Shown here: positions 1 through 14,582 of the stretch, one piece after another
Layout of the letters: each line of letters starts with the position of its first letter
Position numbering within the stretch: position 1 is the stretch's first letter
Assembly (NCBI GenBank): GCA_949752745.1
Contig: OX457026.1
Span: 29,078,116 to 29,142,115, forward strand
Source of the DNA: Protula sp. h YS-2021
Lineage: Eukaryota > Annelida > Polychaeta > Sabellida > Serpulidae
Length of the DNA: 64,000 nt
Direction of reading: 5' to 3'
Translations under genes and position numbers: made by a program
Notes under the pieces: model-generated
What the model was told of the DNA's origin: nothing
Seen by the model: the letters and a program-made list of their open reading frames with translations, nothing else
The model's database searches: none

Positions 1-1643
1 AATTTCAGACAATTCACGAACTGCCTGAAAATTTTAGTCAATTTACGAATTGCCTGAATACACAAATTGCCTGTAACATATATACATATCTAAACTATGT
101 GATTACGATGTATCCAATTATTATTGCTATTGCGGTTTTAGTAGTGAGGTAACTAATCATTTTCATATTTTTTATTTCATTTAATTATACAAACTGCTGT
201 GATTCTAATCCCTAACAGTTAACATCAAGTTTTCATGTCGTTTCTAATCAGTTACAAGCCGTTTACAATATGTAATCTGCTGCGTTTTGTTCCGGTCGTT
301 AAATCGTGGAAACGTCGTGTGGTTATTGGTGGCATACCCTCCACTAATGACAACAAATATTAAGAATTTTAAGGAGAAATTTTGAGTTTGAAGATAACAT
401 TACATTAGATGTGAAAGAGATTGGAAAAATAGAAAGGTTACCGACAATGTGTATTGTGTTTAATCATGTTTAAATTTGAGTTTATTTTTATATCGTCAGA
501 AAATATTTCCCAAATGATATAGTTATAGTTTCACACACTAACAAAATTTTTCTTATTACAACTTATTGCAACATTGATAGGTTCAAGTTAAATTAAATGG
601 AATGTTTAGGTAACTTAAAAATACATTAAGCACAAAGGAAACTCTGTCCGTTTTAAAAGCTTATGTCTGTTTTATTCCAGTCCTTTCTTTTAGTCCAACT
701 TCTTTGTTTTTGCAGGTCACTTTGCCCTGAGAAGTCAACTACACTGAGCTACACTAATTGAAACCTTTTGCAAAAAACACAAAAATGCATCGTTTAGACT
801 TTTTAGACATACAAAAATTGACTTTTTCATCCTTACCTGTTTTGGTTTGCCTACACGTTGATTTAATTTCAACTAACTTTGCTTCACATGCGCCAAAGAG
901 GTTTGGAATGACCGGTGGAGAGAAAATAAATATGAATTGTTGTGGATACTGTTAAATATTTGCAAACCGGGTTCTTCAGATAATTTCATTTGTTCGGAAG
1001 CCAATAAAATCTTTTATGGCCTTATCTTTAAAGTTAGGAAATTATTGTCAAAATAGCTTTGCCGATTTAAATAACGTTCACAACAAAGGAAAATAAAGAC
1101 AAGTTTTCGGTGTATTATTGTTCCGGTATCTCACTCATAAATGATGTGATGCAAATATTTAAATACTGAACATATTGAATTAAACAGACGTGCATAAAAG
1201 TCATGCATTAGTTTATAAACATTTGAAGGATATTTTGAAGTTGAGAGAATGGATGTGGGTAGACTGAAAGAATGCATAGTTTCCGTATTTTTCTACTTAG
1301 TATTTTCAAATTTGCAACTCTGTAAATGTACTCAAACGTTTATAATCCAATACAGTGACTGCAAATAACAAAACACGGTGGTAGAGGGTTCTGTGCTTTA
1401 AGATACTTTCGTTTTTAAAATTCAACAGTGCCGAATAATAATCAAAGGATTATATGCACTTAAAAGGTATTAGTTATACAAATCTTTAAGCACTAAAACG
1501 AGTAAAGCTGTCCCTGTAACGGCTATTGTAAATTGTATTAGTTAGGAAAGAATTGCACATAAATCTCTCTGCTCTCAGTAGAAATCTGCACGTTATTACA
1601 GTAAAAATTTAACAACACTTATCTGGAATCAATATGAATATAT

Positions 1644-1647
<4 letters not shown>
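1..1647. other. Non-coding AT-rich stretch
   Basis: AT-rich sequence with stop codons in all frames. The only longish open frame (around 758-955, +) lacks an ATG start and resembles nothing recognised. If the signal-peptide exon at 1750-1826 is real, later exons of that minus-strand gene could lie here, but none was identified. Confidence 0.5.

Positions 1648-1716
<69 letters not shown>
1648..1716. repeat. (TA)n microsatellite
   Basis: About 34 uninterrupted TA dinucleotides, just downstream (on the minus strand) of the candidate signal-peptide exon at 1750-1826. Confidence 0.97.
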
Positions 1717-1720
<4 letters not shown>

Positions 1721-1749
1721 TTTAAACAGCGTTAAAATGGATGACTTAC

Positions 1750-1826
1750 CTATTTAAAGTGTAGTTTTCTGCACTTCCCAGTGGAAATCCTCCAAGTATC
1801 ATAACACCCATAAAATTCCATAACAT
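1750..1826 (-). CDS. Candidate first coding exon with signal peptide
   Basis: Read on the minus strand, an ATG at 1826 opens a 25-codon frame and stops at a consensus 5' splice site (AG|GTAAGT, exon end 1750, phase 2). The peptide begins MLWNFMGVMILGGFPLGSAE, a short hydrophobic core followed by small residues (G-S-A) as at a signal-peptidase site. This looks like the first exon of a secreted or membrane protein whose later exons lie toward or beyond the left window edge. No second exon was recognised, so family and function are unknown. It could be a chance frame next to a GTAAGT. Confidence 0.35.
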
Positions 1827-5058
<3,232 letters not shown>

Positions 5059-5303
5059 AAAATAGAGCATTACTATTATTAATGTTATTGTCATGAGGAA
5101 GTCTAATATATTGTATTTAAACATTAAAATTCTACATGTTGCTGTACAACAGTGGGAAACAAGGAAAAAATGTATATCTGTATTGAAACAGTAAACTATT
5201 CAGTGTTAATTAAATTGCTGTGTTACTGCGTTTGGTTCCGATACACTTTATTTCAGACAACGTACTTTGGGCATCAACTGCTTATTGCAGCAGTACGCCC
5301 AAT

Positions 5304-8300
5304 ATGGGTAATTATACTGGCATGTCTAAACCACCCATAGACTACGAAAAATTTGTTCGATGGCAAATTGACTTTGAAAGCCTTAGATTGAAGGTATGCA
5401 AGACCGAAGACGAACACAAACGTAGTGGATTAGACGTTTACAAATCCCCAACGACCTCTCCAGTTATACTGAGGATTTGTGAAGCAAAGTCAAAGAAATT
5501 TGTGAGTCCATTAAATGATATTTTCATACATTTGGTTGAGAATGCTGCTATTCTGAAAAAAATTGCAAAGTTTACAAGCAATGGAATTGGCGATTTAACA
5601 GATGAAGACACTGATGGGTGTAAAAAGTTTTATATAAAACTCACTAGACTCATTCAGTCCTCACCTTTTACATTGGACGGTGTGAATAATAACATAGCTG
5701 CTCAACACCAAAGATCACAAAAAACTTTGTCAATTCACACCATGATCAACTGTAGGTATAGGGGCGTTCCTGGCAAGAAGAGCCTGCTTATATTCCTAGG
5801 GAATGAATCGGGTGTTACTTTTAAGGCATGCAAGCCTAACGAAAAAGAGCAACAAGTATTTCAAGGCTTTGTAAGAATTGCGCATATTTTAGACGACGCA
5901 TCAATTAAAATCCTAGGGCTTGACTATCGCGAAAAGGAGCCTAGCGACGCTCCTAAACGAATACGTCCTAATGAATCAAATGAATCAAAGGCTTCACACG
6001 AGACTTCCAGCTCTGCTGCAAAAAGTACAACACTTTATGAAGAACAGATCAAGCCTGGCAGCAAAGAATCACCAAAAAATAAACGACTATTAAAACATCG
6101 ATTTCCACACACTACAGACAGCACTGAAAATGAGGAAAGAAAAGAACGTGAAGAATATGAAGTAGAATTAGACCAGAAAATAAAAGCACAAGAACATGAA
6201 CAAAAATTGAAACAAGAATTATTTGATCGAGAGGAAGAAGTTATGAGATTAAAACGTAAGAATCACTTTCTTACAGAAGAGGTAGAAAGATTATCTGGCA
6301 AATGCCGTCAAAACGATGCCGAACTACGTAATATCAAAGAAAGACTGCTTGAAAGCGAAAGAATGTGCAAGGATCCGATGGAAATAGTTGAACACAAGAA
6401 CAAAATTATCAAAGATCGTGAGCAACAGATAGAAAATCTGACGATAAGGTAAGATCAGCAAAGAGCAGGATAAAACACGTTGTTTGTATTTGCGACATAT
6501 ACCTATGATTTAATGTTAAAATACGGGATGAAAGTTTATATTTCGTGTCTTTCACAATCAAGTAATATACTCTACATGTAGATAAATGAAACACTGTTAA
6601 GTATATGAACTAAAAGAAGTAGTTTTCATATATAATTTACATTTTTAACTGCCCCGTAAATATACAGGATAATCTCGAGCATAAAGACTCTGAAGCATTT
6701 TCCTAGAAATGTGTGCACATGTTTTATGTTTCTTTTACTTTAGGCTGGCATCTGAAATGAATAAGAAAATATCCGAAAACGAGACAAATTTTGAGAACAT
6801 TTCTATAGTGTGTCGGCCAATGAATGTTGCTGAGGAATATCAAAACCTATGCTCTAACAAATGGCTTGATGCAAAAGATGTTTTGGACAAGAATGACGTG
6901 CGAGACGATATTTCTGTGAAATTTCTCTGCGAAATTCTGATGGTATCATTTACCTATATTAGGTCAAATTGTTAATATGCGTAATTTACGCTTTTGCTCA
7001 ATCGCTTGTAAACTACTATCTTCAAAAATGAATAAAGATTGTTGAACGATTTCTAGCCGGTACTTCGTTGCCAAAAATTGAGCATCAAAATCCATCCACA
7101 CACGATCGATCATTTGGTATTATTACAACATTTAAATTGTTGCGAGCACACAATAGCCGTATGGTAAATGTGGTTACCATATATCTTTCACATATGTTCA
7201 ATGTATGAGTATATGGTTCAATATACCCTGATGTGAGTCATTTAATTATCCATAAAACACGAACACGGATCGACATACGTTTACCTTATGATTAGTAATT
7301 TGCTTTAGCAGTTGTGTACAGTAAAATAAATACTTTGTTTCGTTTTAACAGTGGGGCATTCATTTTTGAAATGCTTGCTTTATTAGACTCTTTTGTTTTT
7401 CTCACTGCCACCTGTTGTTTTAGAGTTATTACTAAAGAACGCACTCCACTTCCGAAACACCAAAAAACAGTTGATGTGAGGCGCTGTGTGTATGCAATGT
7501 TAAGTAAATGGACGACATTCCAAATATAACATGTAATAGCTGAAGGTCAAAACTTTGTCACTATATTAATGAACCTTTCACGCCTTGTTTCAGGTATCTC
7601 ACAGGTCAGCAGAATGCCACTTTAAAGAAATAATGTGCCGTGTCAATGGGATACTTCAGGATCCTTTGGCGCCAAACAATGGCCAACCACACACGTCTGT
7701 TAGTAAGCGCCTAAGTGATTGTGATATCCAGTCCTTGCCACGTGATGTCGTGGTCTCAATTGGGGATCACTTCCGGCGTCAAGCAGCAGAAACTGACATT
7801 GCAACCTTGATAAAGGTCATTTGTTGTCTTGTATTGTTAAACCTTAAATCAGATTTGCTACATTAAATGAGTTTTGGAACAATTTGATCCCACAATGAAC
7901 AATTTATCGCTGATATATAAAAATAATCTGATTATTTGTATTGCAGATTCTATATCTATTTATTTTTTTTTAATTGTCTAAATCTGGAGGTAAAAATTGA
8001 ATTATGTTCTCTTATATAACAGTCAATACTTTGATATCAACAACTGGTGGATAATATCATCAATAAGTTTGGTCATGATTGTGTTATTGACAGTTGCAAA
8101 CCAAAGTTGACAACAAATTTTATGACAAAAAAAATAACGTTTAATTTATAATAATTTGTTAACAGATACCAGTCTCCAAGTAATTGACCTAAATAATCTG
8201 CTAGTCCCATAACAGATTTCGCTCCAATAAGATATAGCGAATATTTCTTTTATCAGTACTTTGCTATAGGAAATCAGTTGTTAGTGCCATTCATTACTGA

Positions 8301-9092
8301 TAATAATAACAGTGAATATTTATATAGTGATACATGTGTTTATTACATGTGTATATATTACTGATTACAGTTTTTTAACTCAGGATAATTATACTTAATT
8401 ATACTTTCGATGTGCCCATACAGAGTCTCTGAAATCCCTATCTATTGGCACATACGTCCAACAATAATGCAAGCCTAAATTGGTATTAGGGGACTATATA
8501 GGAACACCGACATCCCTGGGGGCGGGGGGGGGGGGGGGTTGCAAACTGTCATGATTCTTCACCACGGGCGGGATTGGAACCCAGACTACAGAACTGCTTG
8601 GCTGGCAAGCGTCTTTACCACTCGGCCACCGATTCCCCTTTAAAATGATTAAGGGTGTGTAATGCGTAGCTTCATGGTTGTTAAAACATAATTTGTTCTT
8701 GCCATTGTCTTTATTGACTATTTTAATACATGAAAAGAGAAACTTTTAAACTTCTATTATGTTTAAATTATTGATTCTTTCAGAAAACAACGGACGATAT
8801 CTCATACAAATCAAAAGAATTTCCCAAGACTCTGCCATTACTTGCTGAAGGTGCAATCAAGTCGTATATCAAACAAAGCTCACGGCTTGCGTGGAAAATG
8901 GTTATTCAAAGGCCACCAATGCTTTTTGCACAAAGAGACATCAATGTTAAATTTAAAGGAGAGAAGGAACACCCACTAGCCTGGGGTTCTAGGCCATCCG
9001 AAACAGCAGTGGTGCGTTATTATCAATATCCTACCATGCTGCATGGGGACAAAATCATGGTTAGAGGAAAAGTATTTGTGGATAGACAATAA
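5304..9092 (+). CDS. Mieap (mitochondria-eating protein)-like coiled-coil protein, complete four-exon gene
   Basis: Exons 5304-6448, 6744-6942, 7594-7815 and 8784-9092 (TAA) join in frame to a protein of about 624 residues. The first in-frame ATG is at 5304, with another at 5322; a longer frame upstream has no ATG and may be untranslated. Residues 1-230 form an N-terminal region I do not recognise. Residues about 275-380 are a charged coiled coil. Residues 382-624 resemble the C-terminal domain of SPATA18/Mieap: a block with CRPMNVAEEY and W-L-D-A-K, then a final exon with LAWKMVIQRPPM, YYQYPTM and GDKIMVRGKVF, patterned like the human protein's end. Mieap is known from vertebrates as a mitochondrial quality-control protein; that role here is inference. 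The gene at 60235 is a paralogue with the same intron phases. Family assignment is fairly confident; the start is less so. Confidence 0.72.
6744..6942 (+). CDS. Mieap-like gene A, exon 2 (start of C-terminal domain)
   Basis: Acceptor TTTAG at 6743 and donor GATG|GTATCA. Phase 2 entry gives Arg-Leu-Ala-Ser-Glu-Met. The exon is 199 nt, exactly the length of the matching exon at 62054-62252, and the two peptides align without gaps through the CRPMN block. Confidence 0.8.
7594..7815 (+). CDS. Mieap-like gene A, exon 3
   Basis: Polypyrimidine tract and TTTCAG before 7594; donor AAAG|GTCATT after 7815. It is 222 nt, phase 0 at both ends. Its start (VSHRSAECHFKEIMCRVNGI) and end (LPRD...IATLIK) match two separate exons of the paralogue, so one intron differs between the genes. 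Confidence 0.7.
7816..8783 (+). other. Intron 3 of the Mieap-like gene
   Basis: AT-rich intron of 968 bp. It carries the tRNA-derived SINE and poly-G tract at about 8500-8640; nothing else was identified. Confidence 0.6.
8500..8640 (-). mobile_element. tRNA-derived SINE fragment
   Basis: On the minus strand the segment reads like a tRNA gene: TGGCCGAGTGG (perfect pol III A box), an anticodon-arm-like region, then GGTTCCAATCC (B box, one difference from GGTTCRANYCC), ending in CCCGCCC and followed by a C-rich tract (8521-8538, G on the plus strand). The acceptor stem does not close well, so this is a tRNA-like SINE head, not a functional tRNA. It lies inside intron 3 of the Mieap-like gene, in antisense orientation. 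Confidence 0.6.
8784..9092 (+). CDS. Mieap-like gene A, terminal exon
   Basis: TTTCAG acceptor before 8784; 102 codons then TAA at 9090-9092. It carries the most diagnostic part of the domain: LPLLAEGAIKSYI, LAWKMVIQRPPM, a V-RYYQYPTM segment and GDKIMVRGKVF-D-R at the extreme C terminus. Confidence 0.75.
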   Translation, partial: KTTDDISYKSKEFPKTLPLLAEGAIKSYIKQSSRLAWKMVIQRPPMLFAQRDINVKFKGEKEHPLAWGSRPSETAVVRYYQYPTMLHGDKIMVRGKVFVDRQ

Positions 9093-9292
9093 TTCGACCA
9101 AATAAACTGATACATTCAGTCAACATTGCCACATTGTAACTTTTATTTAGGTCCAAATTCTCAACATGTCACCTGTTTGCGAATTGCTTGTGGTTTGATT
9201 TACAACGGTTGTTGCTTCAAAACAAATATTTTCGACGTTTTATGAGTTTCTTTGACACAACATTGAATAGAGATTGAGCAAGCATCATCAAT

Positions 9293-9676
9293 TAGATATT
9301 GCTATTTGTTCACAACCAAACATCAACTTTTACATCCTATCTATTCAACATCTTTGGTGCAACGCCAATTAGCAGTGTTATTTAAGTTTGAAATATACCC
9401 TTGAAGAGACATATGAAAATAGACGTTTTATAGCATTGGGAAAATGATATTATTTATTATCGCTCAGTGGAATGAAAATGGAAATAGATATTGCTATTTG
9501 TTCACAACCAAACATCAACTTTTACATCCTATCTATTCAACATCTTTGGTGCAACGCCAATTAGCAGTGTTATTTAAGTTTGAAATATACCCTTGAAGAG
9601 ACATATGAAAATAGACATTTTATAGCATTGGGAAAATGATATTATTTATTATCGCTCAGTGGAATGAAAATGGAAC
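9293..9676. repeat. 192-bp tandem duplication
   Basis: Two adjacent 192-bp copies (9293-9484 and 9485-9676) are nearly identical, differing for example at GACGTTTT versus GACATTTT. The near identity in non-coding DNA indicates a recent event. Each copy ends with CGCTCAG|TGGAATGAAAATGG, a possible 3' splice site plus the start of the following open frame. Confidence 0.93.
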
Positions 9677-9940
9677 GCATGACAGATGTTTTAGAAAACA
9701 AATAATACTGGAAATGAAAAATGACCCTTCGAATCTATATCAACTACGGCTTGAAAATGCTACGCAGTTAAAATGTGTAACCGTTCTATTTTTGTATGAA
9801 GATGATCACACATCGGCTGAAACATTAAACAAAACTGTTGGAAACTTCTTTAAAATTTGTACGCCATTTTTTTATGAAATCATATCATATTATGGTTATT
9901 TGGACTTTTGGTGTGTCCACGGTGAAGATGTTGGAAAAAT
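9659..9940 (+). CDS. Unidentified open frame, possible internal exon
   Basis: After a CTCAG that could be an acceptor, the frame stays open from about 9659 to 10016. The part to about 9940 has protein-like composition: WNENGTHDRCFRK, then LYQLRLENATQLKCVTVLFL and a cysteine/aromatic-rich segment. No clear donor was found and I do not recognise the family. The start lies inside the recent 192-bp duplication. It could be one exon of a gene ending at 10711, a pseudo-exon, or chance. Confidence 0.25.
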
Positions 9941-10590
9941 AAGTGTCCTTATCAGTTCCAATTTTGATATGTTTTGTTTTGTTTCATGTTTCATAGTACA
10001 AGTTTGGTTATCTTGATAACAAGGCATGACTTTATGATTTCTTCATAATAATCAGTGCATCGGTAATTGTGATATAAAATTATTTATTGATATCATTTAA
10101 GGACTTATATCTTATATCTTATATCGAAACAGTGAATATTATTTTGCAATCTGTGATAGTTTTGCAATAGTGTTTTCAATGAGACAATTTTTACATGGAA
10201 AAATCTATTCAGTTTTTCTTATATCGTGAAACAGAACACTTGCGGACATCATAAGCGATTTGGTGTTACAAACTAGAACCTCTTTTCGCTAGCGAAATGT
10301 TAAGCACTTGACAAAAATTAAAACGCAAAAATGCTTCCTTCAAAGGGTTATTTCTTGAATAATATATTGCAAACAACACAGCATGAATACATCTTATAAG
10401 CCGAGTAGTGTTTGGTTTTTGTTGACTTAAGGTTTTATTGGCTGATCAGGTCTACGCCGTGTTATCTATTTACTAGTCAGCTAAAAGCATTATAACAACG
10501 TTGCAATTGTGCCAAATCAGCATCTGTAAAAGGGGTACGGGAGGTTGGTAAAACCCTTTAATTAACAAACTGACATTTTTCAATTAACAG

Positions 10591-10711
10591 GAATGGCGAA
10601 TGGTTTAAATCAACTATTACAGCATTGAGCGCTGAAATGCTTCTCGAAAAGCAAACGTATGATTCTAAAGGAAACTGGGTGGAGCGAATAACCAGATATC
10701 TTACTGCATGA
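10591..10711 (+). CDS. Candidate terminal exon of unknown gene
   Basis: A pyrimidine-rich stretch ending TTAACAG precedes 10591. From there a frame reads NGEWFKSTITALSAEM and NWVERITRYLTA to a TGA at 10709-10711. Helix-like composition and a good acceptor make it look like a last exon, possibly of the gene suggested by the frame at 9659-9940. Family not recognised. Confidence 0.3.
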
Positions 10712-10843
10712 GCAGTAGTCCAATTAAATACTTTCTCAAAAGGGTGGTATAACTGTTCCTGTTATAGAAAATGCTCTATAATGCTCTATAGAAAAAGCAT
10801 TCATACAAGACGTAGAAATGAAGTAAATGGAATTGGCACATTT

Positions 10844-12287
10844 ATATACTGACGCAAAGTAAAAACGCAAAGGCTTTAAACTGGTTTTATCCTGTTCCTT
10901 TTGGGTTGTGAAAATGAAACAACAATCACATGTTTTACACTATTAGAATAGATTCTATTGTTTTTTAACACAAATACACTTTATGGATTACGCAAAAAGT
11001 AACACCTTGGTGTCTGGCACATATTGTAAAAATTGGTCAATTGAATCAAACATTTTAAAACCACGTAAAAGGAGAGCTAAGGAAAAATCGAAAAGTTTGC
11101 AAAAAGAAAAAAATTCAAAAATTTCAATGCCACGACTTACCGAAAATGAGAGGTGGCAAGCGATCGGTATGTTGGAGTCTGGCCTGTCACAATCAGCAAT
11201 CGCTAGAAAGTTTGGAGTGGCGGTATCAACCATATACAGACTGCAAGAGCGTCAACTGCAGACCAAGAGCTACGACCCCAGCGCAACGGCCCATCTTCGA
11301 ACCACAACGGCAACCGCGAATGCAACTCCAGGGAGATACAACAACCGCATCAGTCGACAGGCAGTGTTCAATCGATTGCGCGATCACGGGATACGAGCTC
11401 GTAAAGCATACGTTGGACCAATTTTAAATGAACGTCAATGGCGTATGAGAAGGAATTGGGTGGCCAGTCACTCAGGAAACCGATGGCCAAGAACATTTTG
11501 GAGAAGAGTTCTGTTCTCTGATGAATCCCGATTTCAACTGTTTCGACACGATGTTCGTAATGTCGAGTGTACCGGCGAACTGGAGAGCCATGTGCGACAC
11601 CTTGTGTTCGCGAGGTGGATCGATTTGGTGGAGGAAACGTTATGGTATGGGGCGCTGTCAGGTTAGTCTGAAGATCACCTTTGCTAGTTATTGAAGGGAA
11701 TTTAATCGCCAGACGTTACGCCGACATCATCCTAGAGGGTCAGTTTACACCGTACTGCCCGAACGACCGGCAATCCATATTTATGCAGGACAATGTGCGT
11801 CCGCATGTAGCAGGAATGTACATGAATCTGCTTCGGGATAACAATGTGCAGATTCTAGAGTGGCCTCCATATTCATCCGACATGAATCCAAAAGAGCATC
11901 TTTGGAATACGCTTGACCGAAGGGTTCGAGCTGGTACGCCCCCACCCCCTCCCCCCTCAGAGCCATGGCTGACTCAGACAAGCCTTCATCGAGGAATGGA
12001 ATAGGATACCACAATGGAGCATAAATAGACTCATAACGTCTATGCCGCGACGTGTTAATGCGTTGGCTGAGGCTCGAGGAGGGCACACAAGATACTGTAT
12101 CTTGAAAACTGTGATATCATAAAAAACTATGGATAATTAAGAAGAGTTAAAGGCGTTTTATATATGGGCATCGGTGAAACATCAGTAACGAAATACTGTG
12201 TCAAAATTTCGAAAAGGAACGTTAAAATACTTTTTCAAATATAGTAATTTGCATTTACCTTTGCGTTTTTACTTTGCGTCAGTATAT
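10844..12287 (+). mobile_element. Tc1/mariner-superfamily DNA transposon, defective
   Basis: A 1,444-bp element bounded by perfect 30-bp inverted repeats (10844-10873 and 12258-12287), starting ATATACTGACGCAAAG and flanked by TA, the Tc1/mariner target. Inside is a broken Tc1-type transposase on the plus strand. It lies between the candidate exon at 10591-10711 and the 3' end of the serine protease gene. Intact ends with a dead transposase mean it could move only if a related enzyme acts in trans. Confidence 0.92.
11127..12004 (+). pseudogene. Tc1-like transposase, frameshifted
   Basis: From ATG 11127 the frame gives an N-terminal helix-turn-helix (TENERWQAIGMLESG...SQSAIARKFGV), then NRISRQAV-NRLRDHGIRARKAYVGP and the first catalytic block VLFSDESRF. 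After about 11580 the frame drifts; the GGxVMVWG-type region is spread over several frames and a stop ends the first frame at 11666. A second frame (about 11681-12004) carries FMQDNVRPH and DMNPKEHLWNTLDRRV. The spacing from the Asp in QDN to the Glu in PKEH is 34 residues, the DD34E signature of Tc1. The segment between the helix-turn-helix and NRISRQ is shorter than usual, and a C-rich run disturbs the C terminus. It cannot make a full transposase. Confidence 0.88.
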
Positions 12288-12363
12288 TGTCTTTAGTTAA
12301 CTTGAACATTTGAGAGGATCAGCAACAAAACAAAGGTTTCAGAGAGAGAAAAGAGAGAGAAAA

Positions 12364-12365
<2 letters not shown>

Positions 12366-12449
<84 letters not shown>
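12366..12449. repeat. (GA)n microsatellite
   Basis: About 42 GA dinucleotides starting roughly 80 bp beyond the right inverted repeat of the Tc1-like element. The Arg-Glu frame across it is an artefact of the repeat. Confidence 0.97.
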
Positions 12450-12453
<4 letters not shown>

Positions 12454-12847
12454 GACATTCGTATGAGGGAGGGAGATAAATCCCCCTTATCTGTCAGAAT
12501 GCTACAAAACTTTTGTCAAGCTAGTTGAGATCTATTTGTGAAACTTCTTGGAATTTGTGTAGTACAGTATTGTATTACCTCACAATCGCAATAGACTGAT
12601 TACGTAACCGCCTTATTCTCACTCCTCATCACATTTGGTAATATATTTTTTAACAAAGAATATTTTCGAAAAAGACCAATTTAATGGTTTCTATCAATAA
12701 CTTTTCCGCAGGCTACGGACAGACTTTCCGAGTCTATGAACTTATAGAGCAATCGATTCCGCATATTTCATTGTGTTGCCCTTTATCAAATAAAATTTCA
12801 GTGTCACGACTTCAAGAAACGGTTACTTTAATAACTACAAATCTCAG
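12450..12847. other. Non-coding, downstream of the protease gene
   Basis: No gene seen. It follows the stop codon of the minus-strand protease gene (stop at 12848-12850) and should hold its 3' untranslated region. Confidence 0.5.
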
Positions 12848-13006
12848 CTACATTTCCGCCATTGTTTCGTATATCCAGTGTACATAGTGTGAGACGCGGG
12901 TGAAGATATTGAGGCCAGCACACCCTGGATTTCCGTAACTTGTCACGCCAACGGCGTACCATTCACCAGACTCTGCTTGACAATTTAGAGGTCCACCACT
13001 GTCACC
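12848..13006 (-). CDS. Protease gene: catalytic Ser exon and stop
   Basis: Acceptor TGGGCAG before 13006. It encodes [10 protein letters not shown] (catalytic Ser), [25 protein letters not shown] and stops after MAEM. NIFTRV replaces the usual PGVYTKV, so the residue at position 226 is probably Asn rather than Gly. Confidence 0.92.
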   Translation of the reverse strand, partial: GDSGGPLNCQAESGEWYAVGVTSYGNPGCAGLNIFTRVSHYVHWIYETMAEM

Positions 13007-14486
13007 CTGCCCAGTAACAGTTAAGCATACACTCAGAGAGGATAATATTTTATCAATAAATATCAGAATCTTATCTTTAAAAAAAGAACAAAAAAAAAAG
13101 TTTTAAGACTAGCGATTGTATATTTGTAAATAAGTTCGAACTTATGCTCGCCACCAACCCGAACTAAAAGTTTGATCCGGGCATGTTGTAGAATAAAATA
13201 TATAACCTGTCCTCACATAGCAGGAAGTGCTGTAATCATCCTCTCCGCCGACACAGACATGCAGGTCTTCATACATGTATCCTGCGTCGTCTGCCAGGTC
13301 TTCTTTACATCGGTATAACGGCAGCATGTCCTGCTTCACTTGTTGCAGATAACTTGATCCATCTCCTGTTTTGTATTCGATCAGATTTCACACAAAGATA
13401 ATTTTTTGCAGATTACTTATGCGCAACAACATGCGCATGGGTAGCCAATATTTTAGGACCGACGGAGTTGGGCACAGTCTCGGCTGGGCGAATGGATATG
13501 AAGCACTTTGTTTTTGCTCACAGCAGCAAGCTAAGTACCTGCAAAATTTGCTGCTCCTTTGTGCACCCGTGACACCACATATTCATGAATTTTACTGAGA
13601 AATATGTACAGAGGGAGGCGCGTTAGAGAACTCAGTTTAAAAAAATTGAATTGTTAAGAAGGATAGAGTTTTCTAGCAGATTTTAACTTGCCCGATAGCT
13701 TTAAATGGGCTGGATGGGATATCGGAAACCGACAGTCACTATTTGCAAGGACTTGTTTTGAACCAAACAGCTATGTTAAATTACAAGGAACTTTGAGATG
13801 CCAAAAACGGAAGTTCCCACCTCAGGATTGTCAAGCCCTTGTTATATAACCAATAGAGACTGCCTAAAATATTCTCCAATAATACATTTTATTGGGATGA
13901 ATATTAATACAACATCAGATTCCGACAAAAAACTACTCATACCAATGGCTACGTGTTTAAGCGTTTCTATAAAATGTTTTGAAGAAATTTGAAATTTACA
14001 AAAATGGAATGTTTTTAACAAAATTTTCCTAAAGTCATTTTTTAACACCTTATACAATAAATTACAATAAAATGTATCATTTGGCTTTAAAATTGTTAAA
14101 CGGTGAATTAGAATTAAATTAACAAATAAATACCAAATAAACCAATACGTGTCGATCCCCATCCTGCTTCGTAGCATCTAGTGTAGTGCTCAGAGCTATC
14201 ATCTGGGGCTGGCAAACAAATAGGAGCAGCATTCATTCTGCTCAAATTCATTGGCTCTGACGTTTTAACCAATGCAATGTCGTTCTTGTGAAAACTGGTA
14301 TAGCTTGGATGAGATATGAACCTTTCCATTGAGTATTCTTCGCCGATTGAGTAGTAAGCATTACCAACCCGAACAGTACTGCCAAAGTAAAACATTTACA
14401 TTTCAGGTTGTATGTTATAAATACTTGTTCATTCATTTCATGAGGTTATGCACCACTTATACATCTTAGGCAATCGCCACATAAGC

Positions 14487-14582
<96 letters not shown>

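Noticed and set aside
5220..5303. Longer N terminus for the Mieap-like protein
   Set aside because: The upstream extension of the frame has no ATG; it begins at a GTG and includes a possible 3' splice site (TATTGCAG). ATG 5304 is preferred.
8546..8640. Functional tRNA gene on the minus strand
   Set aside because: A and B boxes are good but the acceptor stem does not pair and a C-rich tail follows, so it was called a tRNA-derived SINE.
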